64,000 bases of DNA from an uncultured Ruminococcus sp. (GTDB lineage: Bacteria > Bacillota > Clostridia > Oscillospirales > Ruminococcaceae): assembly GCA_947169885.1 (NCBI GenBank), contig CAMVRM010000006.1, positions 1 through 64,000 on the forward strand, read 5' to 3'. The position numbers and the translations under genes were made by a program. The number at the start of each line of letters is the position of its first letter. Position 1 is the stretch's first letter. The notes beneath the pieces are model-generated. The model worked only from the letters and a program-made list of their open reading frames with translations. It searched no databases and was not told where the DNA came from. This document shows, in pieces, positions 25,121 to 32,150 of the stretch.

Positions 25121-25146
25121 GTGTGTCCATATGAGGTTGTGACAAC
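25121..25146 (+). repeat. Right attachment junction of the serine-recombinase element
   Basis: GTGTGTCC (25121-25128), 16 nt, then AC (25145-25146), mirroring the left junction. The last bases before the core (TGACA) and the first bases after it on the left (TGTAA) give a near-palindromic reconstructed attP. Confidence 0.8.
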
Positions 25147-25291
25147 AACCTCCATTTATTGCCACACCTTCCAGCAAGCGCAGGCGAGGGCTGGTGATGC
25201 TATCGCAAATGTGCTTGACTTCTCGAAAAAGAAAAAGCCTGACCCGGACGATCCACCTGCGATCACTATGAAAGTTACGCAAGCAGGCTAA
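25147..25291 (+). pseudogene. Tyrosine integrase, 3' part with the catalytic tyrosine
   Basis: In the frame set by codon 360 at 12294-12296, these bases complete a split ACA codon and read T, S, I, Y, C, H, T, F, then QQAQARAGDAIANVLDF and a Lys/Pro-rich end to a TAA at 25289-25291. IYCHTF is the box holding the nucleophilic tyrosine of this integrase family. There is no start or RBS, so the fragment is silent unless the nested element excises. It ends about 110 bp from the tRNA-Leu att site, where an integrase gene is expected. Confidence 0.92.
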
Positions 25292-25341
25292 TGGACAGCA
25301 CAATTTACGCAAAGACAGAACAATGGACAAGTGATGGACAA
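25291..25341 (+). repeat. ATGGACA repeats, putative right-end integrase arm sites
   Basis: ATGGACAG at 25291-25298 and ATGGACAA at 25323-25330 and 25334-25341 match the triplet cluster at 4950-4978. They lie between the integrase stop and the att site. Confidence 0.65.
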
Positions 25342-25362
25342 ACGGGGTTTTCAGGCATAACA

Positions 25363-25396
25363 AAAAGCCCCGAAACCGTGTAGTTTCAAGGCTTTT
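25363..25396 (-). terminator. Bidirectional terminator next to tRNA-Leu
   Basis: AAAAGCCCCGAAAC and GTTTCAAGGCTTTT pair around a short loop, with T-runs in both directions. It ends the tRNA-Leu transcript on the minus strand and could end the integrase transcript on the plus strand. Confidence 0.75.
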
Positions 25397-25399
25397 AGG

Positions 25400-25422
25400 T
25401 GGTGCGGCAAATGGGACTTGAA
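25400..25422 (-). repeat. att direct repeat inside tRNA-Leu
   Basis: Identical over 23 bp to 4809-4831. It covers the encoded CCA, the acceptor 3' strand and the start of the T-arm, so integration leaves the tRNA intact. Confidence 0.9.
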
Positions 25423-25483
25423 CCCATACGTCAAAGACACACGCCCCTCAAACGTGCCTGTCTGCCTATTCCAGCACTGCCGC
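25400..25483 (-). tRNA. tRNA-Leu (anticodon GAG)
   Basis: Reading the minus strand from 25483: acceptor GCGGCAG pairs with TTGCCGC, followed by A73 and an encoded CCA (TGG at 25400-25402). The anticodon stem CACGT/GCGTG encloses loop TTGAGGG, giving anticodon GAG. A long variable arm (TGTGTCTTTGACGTA region) and the T-arm GGGTTCAAGTCCC are present, as in class II tRNA-Leu. Length is 84 nt including CCA. It is the insertion target of the island. Confidence 0.95.
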
Positions 25484-25543
25484 ATATTCTATTTTTGTCT
25501 TTCAGGTTTTTCGTTTTTATCACTTATCCCTGTCGACTTTAAT

Positions 25544-25572
25544 ATTATAGCACATCATTTTCGGGTTGTCAA
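25544..25572 (-). promoter_or_regulatory. Promoter of tRNA-Leu
   Basis: On the minus strand TTGACA (25567-25572), a 17-bp spacer and TATAAT (25544-25549), a consensus housekeeping promoter, with TGC before the -10. The start of transcription would fall about 50 bp ahead of the tRNA. Confidence 0.85.
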
Positions 25573-25701
25573 TAGGTTTTTCAAAGAATTTTTATTCTTT
25601 ACAATTTGTTTACTTTTCGTTTAAAAATACGCTTTTTGACGTGTTTTGTTGACTAAAATGCTTTATATTTTGTTTTGATTGTTAAACTTTGCTTACTCCA
25701 C

Positions 25702-25730
25702 TTGCAATTTATACTAAGATGTGCTATAAT
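25702..25730 (+). promoter_or_regulatory. Promoter of the cobalamin-riboswitch operon
   Basis: TTGCAA (25702-25707), 17 bp, TATAAT (25725-25730) with an upstream TGC. It places the start of the transcript about 20 nt before the riboswitch aptamer. Confidence 0.8.
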
Positions 25731-25760
25731 AACCTTGTTCATGAACAACAATCAAAAACA

Positions 25761-25955
25761 GGCGGTGCCCTCGGTCGCTTTGCGATGGAGAGGGTCAAAA
25801 GGGAATCGGGTCAGAGTCCCGAGCGATCTCGTCACCGTGTTCGCTGAATTGCTGCGCCGTTTTGCGTTTTATTCGCAAAGTCACTGAATTTATCGGGAAG
25901 ACAGACGCAGCAGTGCTTGAAGCGTAAGTCGGGAAACCTGCCGTCACTGTTGGTA
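25761..25955 (+). ncRNA. Cobalamin (B12) riboswitch
   Basis: The leader carries the conserved blocks of the cobalamin aptamer in order: GGCGGTGCC, AGGGTCAAAAGGGAATCGGGT, the CAGAGTCCCGAGC stem, and near the 3' side AAGTCGGGAAACCTGCC (the B12-box region). A rho-independent terminator at 26034-26067 lies between aptamer and gene, so B12 binding should reduce transcription of the downstream cbiK unit. Confidence 0.9.
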
Positions 25956-26033
25956 CAGAGCTTTTTTTCGCTCAGATCACGAGGCATTGATCGTACCGTT
26001 TTCAAACTCCTGCTCTGTGGGGGTTTGTTTGCG

Positions 26034-26067
26034 ATGCCTTTTTGCGGTCTGCAAAGGGCATTTTTTT
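26034..26067 (+). terminator. Riboswitch expression-platform terminator
   Basis: ATGCCTTTT (26034-26042) pairs with AAAGGGCAT (26053-26061) and runs into seven T. It lies about 40 bp before the cbiK start and is the probable regulated terminator. Confidence 0.8.
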
Positions 26068-26104
26068 GCGACCCGTGCCTATTCAGAAAGGATAGGTAAT
26101 AAAA

Positions 26105-27184
26105 ATGAAAAAATTTATCGCTGCTATTGCTGCTCTCACTGTTGTAACTGCTGTTTTCGCAGGCTGCGGTGACAACACTTCCTCCGAGGAGAGCAAGACC
26201 GAAACTTCCGCTGCTGAAACTTCTGCCGCTGAGTCTGCCGCAGAAAGCACCGAGGAGACTGCTTCTGAGGAGGCTTCTTCCGCTGAGGAAAGCGCTGCTG
26301 AGTCGGCTGCCGAATCCGAAGCTGAGGAAGAGGACGAAGAAAACTACGAAACAGGCGATGCTTCGCTCGACAATGTGCGCAATCAGGACGAGATCGGCGA
26401 GAAAGAACTGCTCGTTATCAGCTTTGGCACAAGCTTCAATGACAGCCGCCGCCTGACTATCGGCGCTATCGAGGATTCTCTTGAAACCGCATTCCCCGAC
26501 TTCTCCGTTCGCCGCGGATTTACCGCAAACATCATCATCGACCACGTTAACAAGCGTGACGGCATCCTTATAGATGACGTTAAGGCTGCACTTGACAGAG
26601 CTGTTGCAAACGGCGTTAAGACGCTTGTTGTTCAGCCCACTCACCTTATGAACGGTCTGGAATACAATGACGTTGTTGATGAAGTTGCTCAGTATTCCGA
26701 TGCTTTTGATAAGGTAGTATTCGGCGAGCCGCTTCTGACTTCCGATGAGGACTTCAAGGCAGTCGAGAAAGCTATCACCGACTGGACAGCTGATTACGAT
26801 GACGGCAAGACTGCTATCGTGTTCATGGGTCACGGCACTGAGGCTGAGTCCAACGGCGTTTACGAAAAGATGCAGAAACTGCTCACAGATGACGGTTTTA
26901 CAAACTATTTTATCGGCACTGTTGAAGCAACTCCCTCACTTGATGACGTTATGGCAGCTGTCAAGGCAGGCGAGTATGAGCGTGTTATCTTAGAGCCGCT
27001 CATGGTAGTAGCAGGCGACCACGCTAACAACGATATGGCAGGCGATGATGAGGATTCGTGGAAGTCTGCATTCACCGCAGAGGGTTATGACGTTGAATGC
27101 CTGCTCAGAGGTCTTGGCGAGAATGAAGCTATCCGTGAGCTTTATGTAGCACACGCTCAGGCGGCTATCGACCAGACTAAATAA
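26105..27184 (+). CDS. cbiK: Lipoprotein-anchored sirohydrochlorin cobaltochelatase CbiK
   Basis: A 359-residue protein. It begins with a lipoprotein signal peptide (lipobox FAGC, C21), then a low-complexity Ser/Ala/Glu tether to about residue 85. The chelatase domain has LLVISFGTSFNDSR, VQPTHLMNGLEYNDV, IVFMGHGTEAESN and EPLMVVAGDHANNDMAG, the His/Glu metal-binding signature of CbiK, which inserts cobalt into sirohydrochlorin (or related tetrapyrroles). The anchor places the catalytic domain outside the membrane, unlike biosynthetic cytoplasmic CbiK. Control by a B12 riboswitch and neighbouring lipoproteins point to cobalt or corrinoid acquisition rather than bulk synthesis. Confidence 0.88.
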   Translation: MKKFIAAIAALTVVTAVFAGCGDNTSSEESKTETSAAETSAAESAAESTEETASEEASSAEESAAESAAESEAEEEDEENYETGDASLDNVRNQDEIGEKELLVISFGTSFNDSRRLTIGAIEDSLETAFPDFSVRRGFTANIIIDHVNKRDGILIDDVKAALDRAVANGVKTLVVQPTHLMNGLEYNDVVDEVAQYSDAFDKVVFGEPLLTSDEDFKAVEKAITDWTADYDDGKTAIVFMGHGTEAESNGVYEKMQKLLTDDGFTNYFIGTVEATPSLDDVMAAVKAGEYERVILEPLMVVAGDHANNDMAGDDEDSWKSAFTAEGYDVECLLRGLGENEAIRELYVAHAQAAIDQTK

Positions 27185-27292
27185 TTATTTCGCACGTTCC
27201 CTTTTGACCGCATACCGCCAATGCTGCGGACGTGCGGTCTTTTTTTAAGGTATATAGGTATATACATCAGAGATATAAAACGGAGACAAAAA

Positions 27293-27931
27293 ATGGTTCA
27301 CAAATTAAATAGGATAAGAAGAACCGAGACAGAACTTTCGGTTCGATGCAAGATACTGTTCAGTTCGGGGATAGCACTGTTCGGGCTGATACTCGGCTTT
27401 TTTCAGAAATGGCTCGACAGTATGGCGGTAAACGAACTGCCGTCTGTCTTCCAAAGGCTCGACATCACGAACTTTTTCGGCAGACTTTCGGTATGGATAC
27501 TTTTAGCCGCCGCAATTTCCGTCCTTTCGACAACTCCCATAAGGGCGGCACTCAACACGTTCCTGTTCTTTATAAATATGCTGTTTGGGTATTACCTTTA
27601 CTGCAATTTCAGGCTGGGATTTTTGCCCGTGTCCTACATGATGATATGGGTCGGGCTGTCGGTCGCATCGCTGTTCGCCGCATTTGTATGCTGGTACGCA
27701 AAGGGCAAGGGACTGCCTGCCGTCATCATCTCGGCGCTGATACTGGGTGCAGTTTTCTCGCAGACATTTCTTGTGACGCAAGGTTTCGGGATAACACATT
27801 TGACCGAAGTGATCGTGTTCGCACTGGGAATAGTTCTTCTGCGCAGAGATATAAAGGAAACTGCCGCCGAAGTCGGGCTTTCTGTCGTCATAGGGTCGAT
27901 AATACAGCTTGTACTCCCCGTATGGGGCTGA
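27293..27931 (+). CDS. Integral membrane protein of the B12-regulated unit
   Basis: A 212-residue protein from ATG 27293. It has about six hydrophobic segments (from ILFSSGIALFGLILGFF to VGLSVVIGSIIQLVLP) and short loops, with no ATP-binding or obvious catalytic motif. Family not recognised with certainty. Its place in a riboswitch-controlled unit with a chelatase and two lipoproteins suggests a permease or substrate-specific transport component. Confidence 0.65.
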   Translation: MVHKLNRIRRTETELSVRCKILFSSGIALFGLILGFFQKWLDSMAVNELPSVFQRLDITNFFGRLSVWILLAAAISVLSTTPIRAALNTFLFFINMLFGYYLYCNFRLGFLPVSYMMIWVGLSVASLFAAFVCWYAKGKGLPAVIISALILGAVFSQTFLVTQGFGITHLTEVIVFALGIVLLRRDIKETAAEVGLSVVIGSIIQLVLPVWG

Positions 27932-27951
27932 CTTATCAAGGAGGAAAAATT

Positions 27952-28920
27952 ATGAAAATGAAAAAAGCACTTGCCGCACTGCTCTGCCTGCTCATGCTGA
28001 CAGCCTGCGGTGCTGAAAATGACAACAGCAGTTCTTCAAAGGCTGACACTACTGCCGCTCAGACTTCTGTCGCTGAGACTTCTTCTGAGGACACTTCTTC
28101 CGCAGAAGAAACTGAGGAAACTCCCTCGGAAGCCGAGTCCGCCGATGACACTTCTTCTGAGGAAAAAACACTTGCACCTCAGCAGGAAGTCGGATTCGAG
28201 GGCATGGAAGCCATAACCGCTGACAAGCTTGCTGATGGCGTTTATCACATAACCGTTGATTCCAGCTCGTCCATGTTCACCATAACCGACTGCGAACTGA
28301 CTGTCGCTGACGGCGCTATGACCGCAAAGCTGTTCATGAAAGGCACAGGCTACGAATGGCTGTACTTAGGCACTGAGGAAGAAGCCGAAGCCTCCGCAGA
28401 AGCTGACCGCATAGCCTATGCCGAAGAAGCTGACGGAACGAACACTTTCACCGTTCCTGTCGAGGCGCTTGACAAGGAGATAGACTGCGCCGCATACAGC
28501 AAGCGCAAGGAACTCTGGTACGCAAGAACACTGGTATTCCGTGCCGATTCTCTCCCCACCGATGCTTACGCCGAGGGTGCAGGCGGAATGGTCAAGGTCG
28601 CAGACGCAGGCATCGAAGCAGGCACTTACGACATCGAAGTAACGCTTGAAGGCGGTTCGGGCAAAGCAAGCGTTCAGTCGCCCTGCCGCATCGAAGTCAA
28701 AGAGGACGGAACTGCCGAAGCTTACATAATCTGGTCTAGCGACAAGTATGACTACATGATCGTAGACGGCGAAAAGTACGAAGCTATTTCCACCGAGGGC
28801 GGTTCAACGTTCAAGATACCTGTTCTAGGATTCAATTACAAAATGCCCGTCAAGGCTGACACAACTGCCATGAGCACTCCTCACGAGATAGACTACACGC
28901 TCTACTTTGACCTTGGCTGA
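27952..28920 (+). CDS. Lipoprotein with two repeated beta-rich domains
   Basis: A 322-residue protein from ATG 27952 (AAGGAGG). The signal peptide ends in a lipobox (LTACG, C20), followed by an acidic Ser/Thr tether to about residue 80. Two related domains follow: 85-205 (ADGVYHITVDSSSSMFTITD, MTAKLFMKGTGYEWLYLGT) and 210-320 (EAGTYDIEVTLEGGSGKASV, AYIIWSSDKYDYMIVDGEKY). The pattern is reminiscent of NEAT-type tetrapyrrole-binding modules, but I cannot confirm that. Context suggests it captures a cobalt tetrapyrrole. Confidence 0.65.
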   Translation: MKMKKALAALLCLLMLTACGAENDNSSSSKADTTAAQTSVAETSSEDTSSAEETEETPSEAESADDTSSEEKTLAPQQEVGFEGMEAITADKLADGVYHITVDSSSSMFTITDCELTVADGAMTAKLFMKGTGYEWLYLGTEEEAEASAEADRIAYAEEADGTNTFTVPVEALDKEIDCAAYSKRKELWYARTLVFRADSLPTDAYAEGAGGMVKVADAGIEAGTYDIEVTLEGGSGKASVQSPCRIEVKEDGTAEAYIIWSSDKYDYMIVDGEKYEAISTEGGSTFKIPVLGFNYKMPVKADTTAMSTPHEIDYTLYFDLG

Positions 28921-28921
28921 T

Positions 28922-30055
28922 ATGAAGCGTGCTAAACTTCTTCCGCTGATAACGGCGGTATGCTGTCTTGTCAGCTGTGCAGGAGCGCAGAAAAAGCCGC
29001 AGAAGTCGGACAACGGTCTTAACATCACCGGCGAAATGGAACTTTCATACGCCGAGATGTTCAGCGTTTCCCACTGCGAGGGCGGCTGTGAACTTATCAC
29101 GATAGGCGATGACGAGTTCCTGCTTGTGCCCGAGGGCGGCAAAGTTCCCGAAGGTGCTGAGGGAATGACGGTCATACAACAGCCGCTTGACAACATCTAC
29201 CTTGCGGCTTCTTCGGCAATGGACTTGTTCTCGGGGCTGGATTCGCTGGGGAGCATAACCATGACTTCCACCGAGGACTGGTCGCTTCCGCAGGTGACAG
29301 CCGCACTTGAAAACGAGGATATGTTCTATGTCGGCAAGTACAGCGCCCCCGACTATGAATTCGTCATGTCGGAGGAATGCCCCCTTGCGATAGAATCCAC
29401 GATGATCTACCACACGCCTGCCGTCAAGGAACAGCTTGAAGCGCTGGGCATTCCCGTCATGGTGGAGCATTCCAGCTACGAAACGCATCCGCTGGGTCGC
29501 ATGGAGTGGATAAAGCTTTACGGTCTGCTTGTGGGCAAGGAAGAACAGGCGCAGGAGTTCTTCGCCGAAAAACAGGCGATCTTCAACAGTATGGAACTTC
29601 CCGACCTGCCCGAGAGCGAGCGAAAAACTGCGGCGTTTTTCTACGTAAGTCCAAATGGTTACGTAAACGTGCGCAAGCCGGGCGACTACATCTCACGAAT
29701 GATCGAGCTTGCAGGCGGCAGATACATTTTCACAGCCGATGATCTTTCGGTGGACGAAAACGCACTTTCTACCATGAATATCCAAATGGAAACTTTCTAC
29801 GAAAAGGCAAAGGACGCTGACATTCTCATCTATAACAGCACGGTCGGCGGTGAACTGCAAACGCTTGACGAACTGACGGCACTCAGCCCCGTGTTTGCGG
29901 ACATGAAAGCCGTGAAGTCGGGCGAAGTGTGGTGTACGGGCAAGAATATGTTCCAGCAGACCACCTGCGCCGCTGAAATGACCCGTGACTTGAACCTCAT
30001 TATCACGGGACAGGCGGACAAAACTCCCCCGACATTCCTGCACAAGCTTACATAA
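28922..30055 (+). CDS. BtuF/FepB-like ABC transporter substrate-binding lipoprotein
   Basis: A 377-residue protein that begins MKRAKLLPLITAVCCLVSCAG, a lipoprotein signal. The body has the two-lobe periplasmic-binding-protein pattern of the corrinoid/siderophore group (SSAMDLFSGLDSLGSITMTS, PDYEFVMSEECPLAIESTMI, IPVMVEHSSYETHPLGRMEW). No permease or ATPase genes follow, so it must pair with a transporter encoded elsewhere, or with the 27293-27931 protein. It starts one base after the preceding stop, with no clear RBS, so coupling is likely. Corrinoid as the substrate is inferred from the riboswitch. Confidence 0.82.
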   Translation: MKRAKLLPLITAVCCLVSCAGAQKKPQKSDNGLNITGEMELSYAEMFSVSHCEGGCELITIGDDEFLLVPEGGKVPEGAEGMTVIQQPLDNIYLAASSAMDLFSGLDSLGSITMTSTEDWSLPQVTAALENEDMFYVGKYSAPDYEFVMSEECPLAIESTMIYHTPAVKEQLEALGIPVMVEHSSYETHPLGRMEWIKLYGLLVGKEEQAQEFFAEKQAIFNSMELPDLPESERKTAAFFYVSPNGYVNVRKPGDYISRMIELAGGRYIFTADDLSVDENALSTMNIQMETFYEKAKDADILIYNSTVGGELQTLDELTALSPVFADMKAVKSGEVWCTGKNMFQQTTCAAEMTRDLNLIITGQADKTPPTFLHKLT

Positions 30056-30057
30056 AA

Positions 30058-30107
30058 AAACTGACATGAACAAACCATATAGGAAAGTTCATGTCAGTTT
30101 TTTTTAT
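30058..30107. terminator. Bidirectional terminator between the B12 unit and rnfB
   Basis: A perfect 14-bp stem (AAACTGACATGAAC at 30058-30071, GTTCATGTCAGTTT at 30087-30100) with A-run before and T-run after. It serves both convergent transcripts. Confidence 0.9.
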
Positions 30108-30895
30108 TTGATAAGTCTTACGGCGTTTGTCCGACAGACCTCGGCGCACTTGCCGCAGTTGTCGCAAAGTTCATAGTCGATAAAAGCGTGGTTGTTGTGA
30201 ACGGTTATCGCACCTGTCGGGCAGTTTTTTTCGCACAGCCGACAGCCGATACAGCCCTCGGGACATTTGAGGTGCGTCATTCTTGCGGCTTCACTTGACG
30301 AACAGCAAACGTCCACTTTCTGACTTATGCGCCGAACAGAGATAAGGTTATTCGGGCAGGCTTTCGAGCAAAGTCCGCACCCGATACAGCGTGCGTTGTT
30401 CACGACTGCAACACGGTCGATTATCGAAATAGCGTTCTCGGGACAGACCCTCACGCAGTCGCCGTAACCGAGACAGCCGCTTGTGCAAAGCTTCGAGCCG
30501 TTGTAAAATCGGTTGCAGTCGGCACAGCTCTGAACGCCGTCAAATATGTACTTGTGAGGGGTGACGGTGCAGTTTCCGCCGCACTTGACGAACGCCACCT
30601 GCGGTTCGGAGGCGGACACCTCAACGCCCATTATCCTGCCGATAGCTTTTGCGGCTTTTTCGCCGCCGGGCTTGCACAGACCGCACTCAGCGCCCCTGTT
30701 CACTATCGCATCGGCGTAATCAGCACAGCCTGAAAAGCCGCAAGCGCCGCAGTTTGCCTGTGGGAGCGCCTCGGCGATAAGTTCGGCACGTTCGTCCGTC
30801 TTGACCGCAAAAATTTTTGAAGCGGCGGTCAGCAAAGTGCCTGCACCGCACCCCAGCCCTGCAAACAACGCCACCGGTAACAAAACTGAACTCAT
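30104..30895 (-). CDS. rnfB: RnfB-like ferredoxin-type electron-transport protein
   Basis: A 263-residue protein with an N-terminal membrane segment (1-28, LLPVALFAGLGCGAGTLL), a Fe-S domain (about 48-70, CGACGFSGCADYA), and later CxxCxxC/CxxxC clusters typical of RnfB: CLGYGDCVRVCPENAI, CIGCGLCSKACPNNLI, CIGCRLCEKNCPTGAI and CDNCGKCAEVCRTNAV. RnfB passes electrons from ferredoxin into the Rnf complex. Here none of rnfACDEG is adjacent, so it is either encoded apart from its complex or serves another partner. Confidence 0.85.
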   Translation of the reverse strand: MSSVLLPVALFAGLGCGAGTLLTAASKIFAVKTDERAELIAEALPQANCGACGFSGCADYADAIVNRGAECGLCKPGGEKAAKAIGRIMGVEVSASEPQVAFVKCGGNCTVTPHKYIFDGVQSCADCNRFYNGSKLCTSGCLGYGDCVRVCPENAISIIDRVAVVNNARCIGCGLCSKACPNNLISVRRISQKVDVCCSSSEAARMTHLKCPEGCIGCRLCEKNCPTGAITVHNNHAFIDYELCDNCGKCAEVCRTNAVRLIK

Positions 30896-31024
30896 AGCAA
30901 GCTCCTTTCGTGGGTACTATTATAATTATATCACAACTGCCCGAAATAGTACACTGCCGATAAAAAATTCGTCATGTTCCACAAATCGGCGCACAAAAAG
31001 TACGCACATTCACCAATCACAAGT

Positions 31025-32059
31025 TCAGTTGATCCTTTCGATCGTGTAACCGTCCTTTTCGAGCAGAGAGAGCAAGCCTTTCTCGCCGCCGTAATGCGCC
31101 GTTCCGACAACGTAAAAGACGTTCATATCCTTTTCGAGATATTCCTCGGCAACGTCAGCCATGTGGCGGTTTCGGTCATCGAGAGTCAGCTTGACATAGC
31201 GCTCCCACGCCGCACGTTCCTCGTCAGTCTCGCCGTTAAACTCCACGATCAGGTCATAACACTTCTCATAGTCGCCCGAACTCCATGCCGCATAAAGCTC
31301 GGGATAACTGTTTTCCATACCCAGACCTCTCAACTTTATGAGCAAGCCTGCCGTTTCGTCATCAAGCTTTGCATTGGCATCATGCTTTATTTGATGATTT
31401 TCAACGGAAAGAACTTCCTTTTCGTCACGATTGCCGAGTATCTGGAAAATAGTGTCAATGCCATAAAAATCGCTTGGTTCGTCGGGCGCAAAATCTTCAC
31501 GGGGAACAACACTCAGCGTTTGATAAGCGTACCACGGCGCATAGCCGTCACAGCTGTTCTCGTCCATGCCGAGTTCTTTCAGCTGACTTTTGAGAAGCGT
31601 GTATTGTTCGGCAGTAAGATGTTTGTCGATCGAATCGCCTTTATCCAGACTGCTTTCGGTGTAAACAATTTTTTCATCATCAAGGGAGCGGCTTGCATCA
31701 ACATTGTATATCTCGACAGCAACATAACCGCACTCATCATAAGCCTTGCCCAGCTCACGGGGGAGCGGATAGTCATTCAGCGTGAGCATATGTATCGAAC
31801 CGAGCATATAGATGTAAGAGCCATCGCTGTCGGTCACTTTCCAGAGCGCAGGCGATACTTTTGCTTCCTCACCCTCAGCGGCAAAAGGCTCAACAAGTCC
31901 CTCGGGCAAGTCTTTCTTTTTCTCGAATACGAATATCGAATCATTTTCCACAGTTTCGGAAACGCTGTCAGTCATACGGTTTATTCCATAAGCCGCCGCC
32001 GCAAGCAGACCTGCAACAACAACAAACCCTGCCGCACCTAAAACAGTCTTTTTCTGCAT
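31025..32059 (-). CDS. TraB/GumN family protein, membrane-anchored
   Basis: A 344-residue protein started at ATG 32059 (AGGAGTG upstream). Residues about 6-25 are a membrane anchor or signal (VLGAAGFVVVAGLLAAAAYG). The body has the TraB/GumN features: WKVTDSDGSYIYMLGSIHM near residue 75 and VVGTAHYGGEKGLLSLLEKDGY near the end, the two GxxH-type motifs proposed as a metalloprotease-like site. Its physiological role is unknown. It follows the pilin gene on the same strand, separated by a terminator. Confidence 0.82.
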   Translation of the reverse strand: MQKKTVLGAAGFVVVAGLLAAAAYGINRMTDSVSETVENDSIFVFEKKKDLPEGLVEPFAAEGEEAKVSPALWKVTDSDGSYIYMLGSIHMLTLNDYPLPRELGKAYDECGYVAVEIYNVDASRSLDDEKIVYTESSLDKGDSIDKHLTAEQYTLLKSQLKELGMDENSCDGYAPWYAYQTLSVVPREDFAPDEPSDFYGIDTIFQILGNRDEKEVLSVENHQIKHDANAKLDDETAGLLIKLRGLGMENSYPELYAAWSSGDYEKCYDLIVEFNGETDEERAAWERYVKLTLDDRNRHMADVAEEYLEKDMNVFYVVGTAHYGGEKGLLSLLEKDGYTIERIN

Positions 32060-32071
32060 TATCGTCACTCC

Positions 32072-32100
32072 TAAAAAAATGAGCCTTGCTTTCGCAAGGC
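32072..32100 (-). terminator. Terminator after the pilin gene
   Basis: GCCTTGC TTTC GCAAGGC (32083-32100), followed on the minus strand by TCATTTTTTT. It lies between the pilin stop and the TraB/GumN start. Confidence 0.8.
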
Positions 32101-32150
32101 CCATATAATGTTTTTGGGGTTTATCAGCTTTCTATCCGATTAGATTAAAA

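Larger units (their letters stand above)
12297..25146. mobile_element. Serine-recombinase mobilisable element nested in the integrase gene
   Basis: About 12.85 kb inserted between codon 360 and the rest of the tyrosine integrase gene. It carries, left to right, a three-gene unknown cassette, a decayed HpaII-type endonuclease, a restriction-modification operon, an XRE/HTH/Xis/oriT/MOBV module paralogous to its host's, a 75-aa protein and a large serine recombinase at the right end. Ends are defined by the inverted arms described for 12297-12322 and by exact restoration of the integrase frame on conceptual excision. No conjugation pore genes are present. Confidence 0.88.
4832..25399. mobile_element. 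tRNA-Leu-integrated mobilisable island, carrying a nested element
   Basis: The island lies between two 23-bp tRNA-Leu 3'-end repeats. Without the nested insert (12297-25144) it is about 7.7 kb: one cargo gene (5083-7701), an XRE regulator, a small HTH protein, an excisionase-like protein, an oriT-like region, a MOBV relaxase and a tyrosine integrase whose 3' end lies about 110 bp from the tRNA. No type IV secretion genes are present, so it is an integrative and mobilisable element rather than a self-transmissible one. Repeats of ATGGACAA near both ends look like integrase arm sites. Its integrase is currently split by the nested element. Confidence 0.85.

Noticed and set aside
25094-25363. 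Minus-strand 89-codon frame over the integrase 3' fragment
   Set aside because: It overlaps the conserved catalytic-tyrosine box read on the plus strand and an attachment site; no RBS.
27346-27951. N-terminal extension of the 27952-28920 lipoprotein
   Set aside because: The extension overlaps the membrane-protein gene in another frame, and the ATG at 27952 has AAGGAGG and starts a normal lipoprotein signal.
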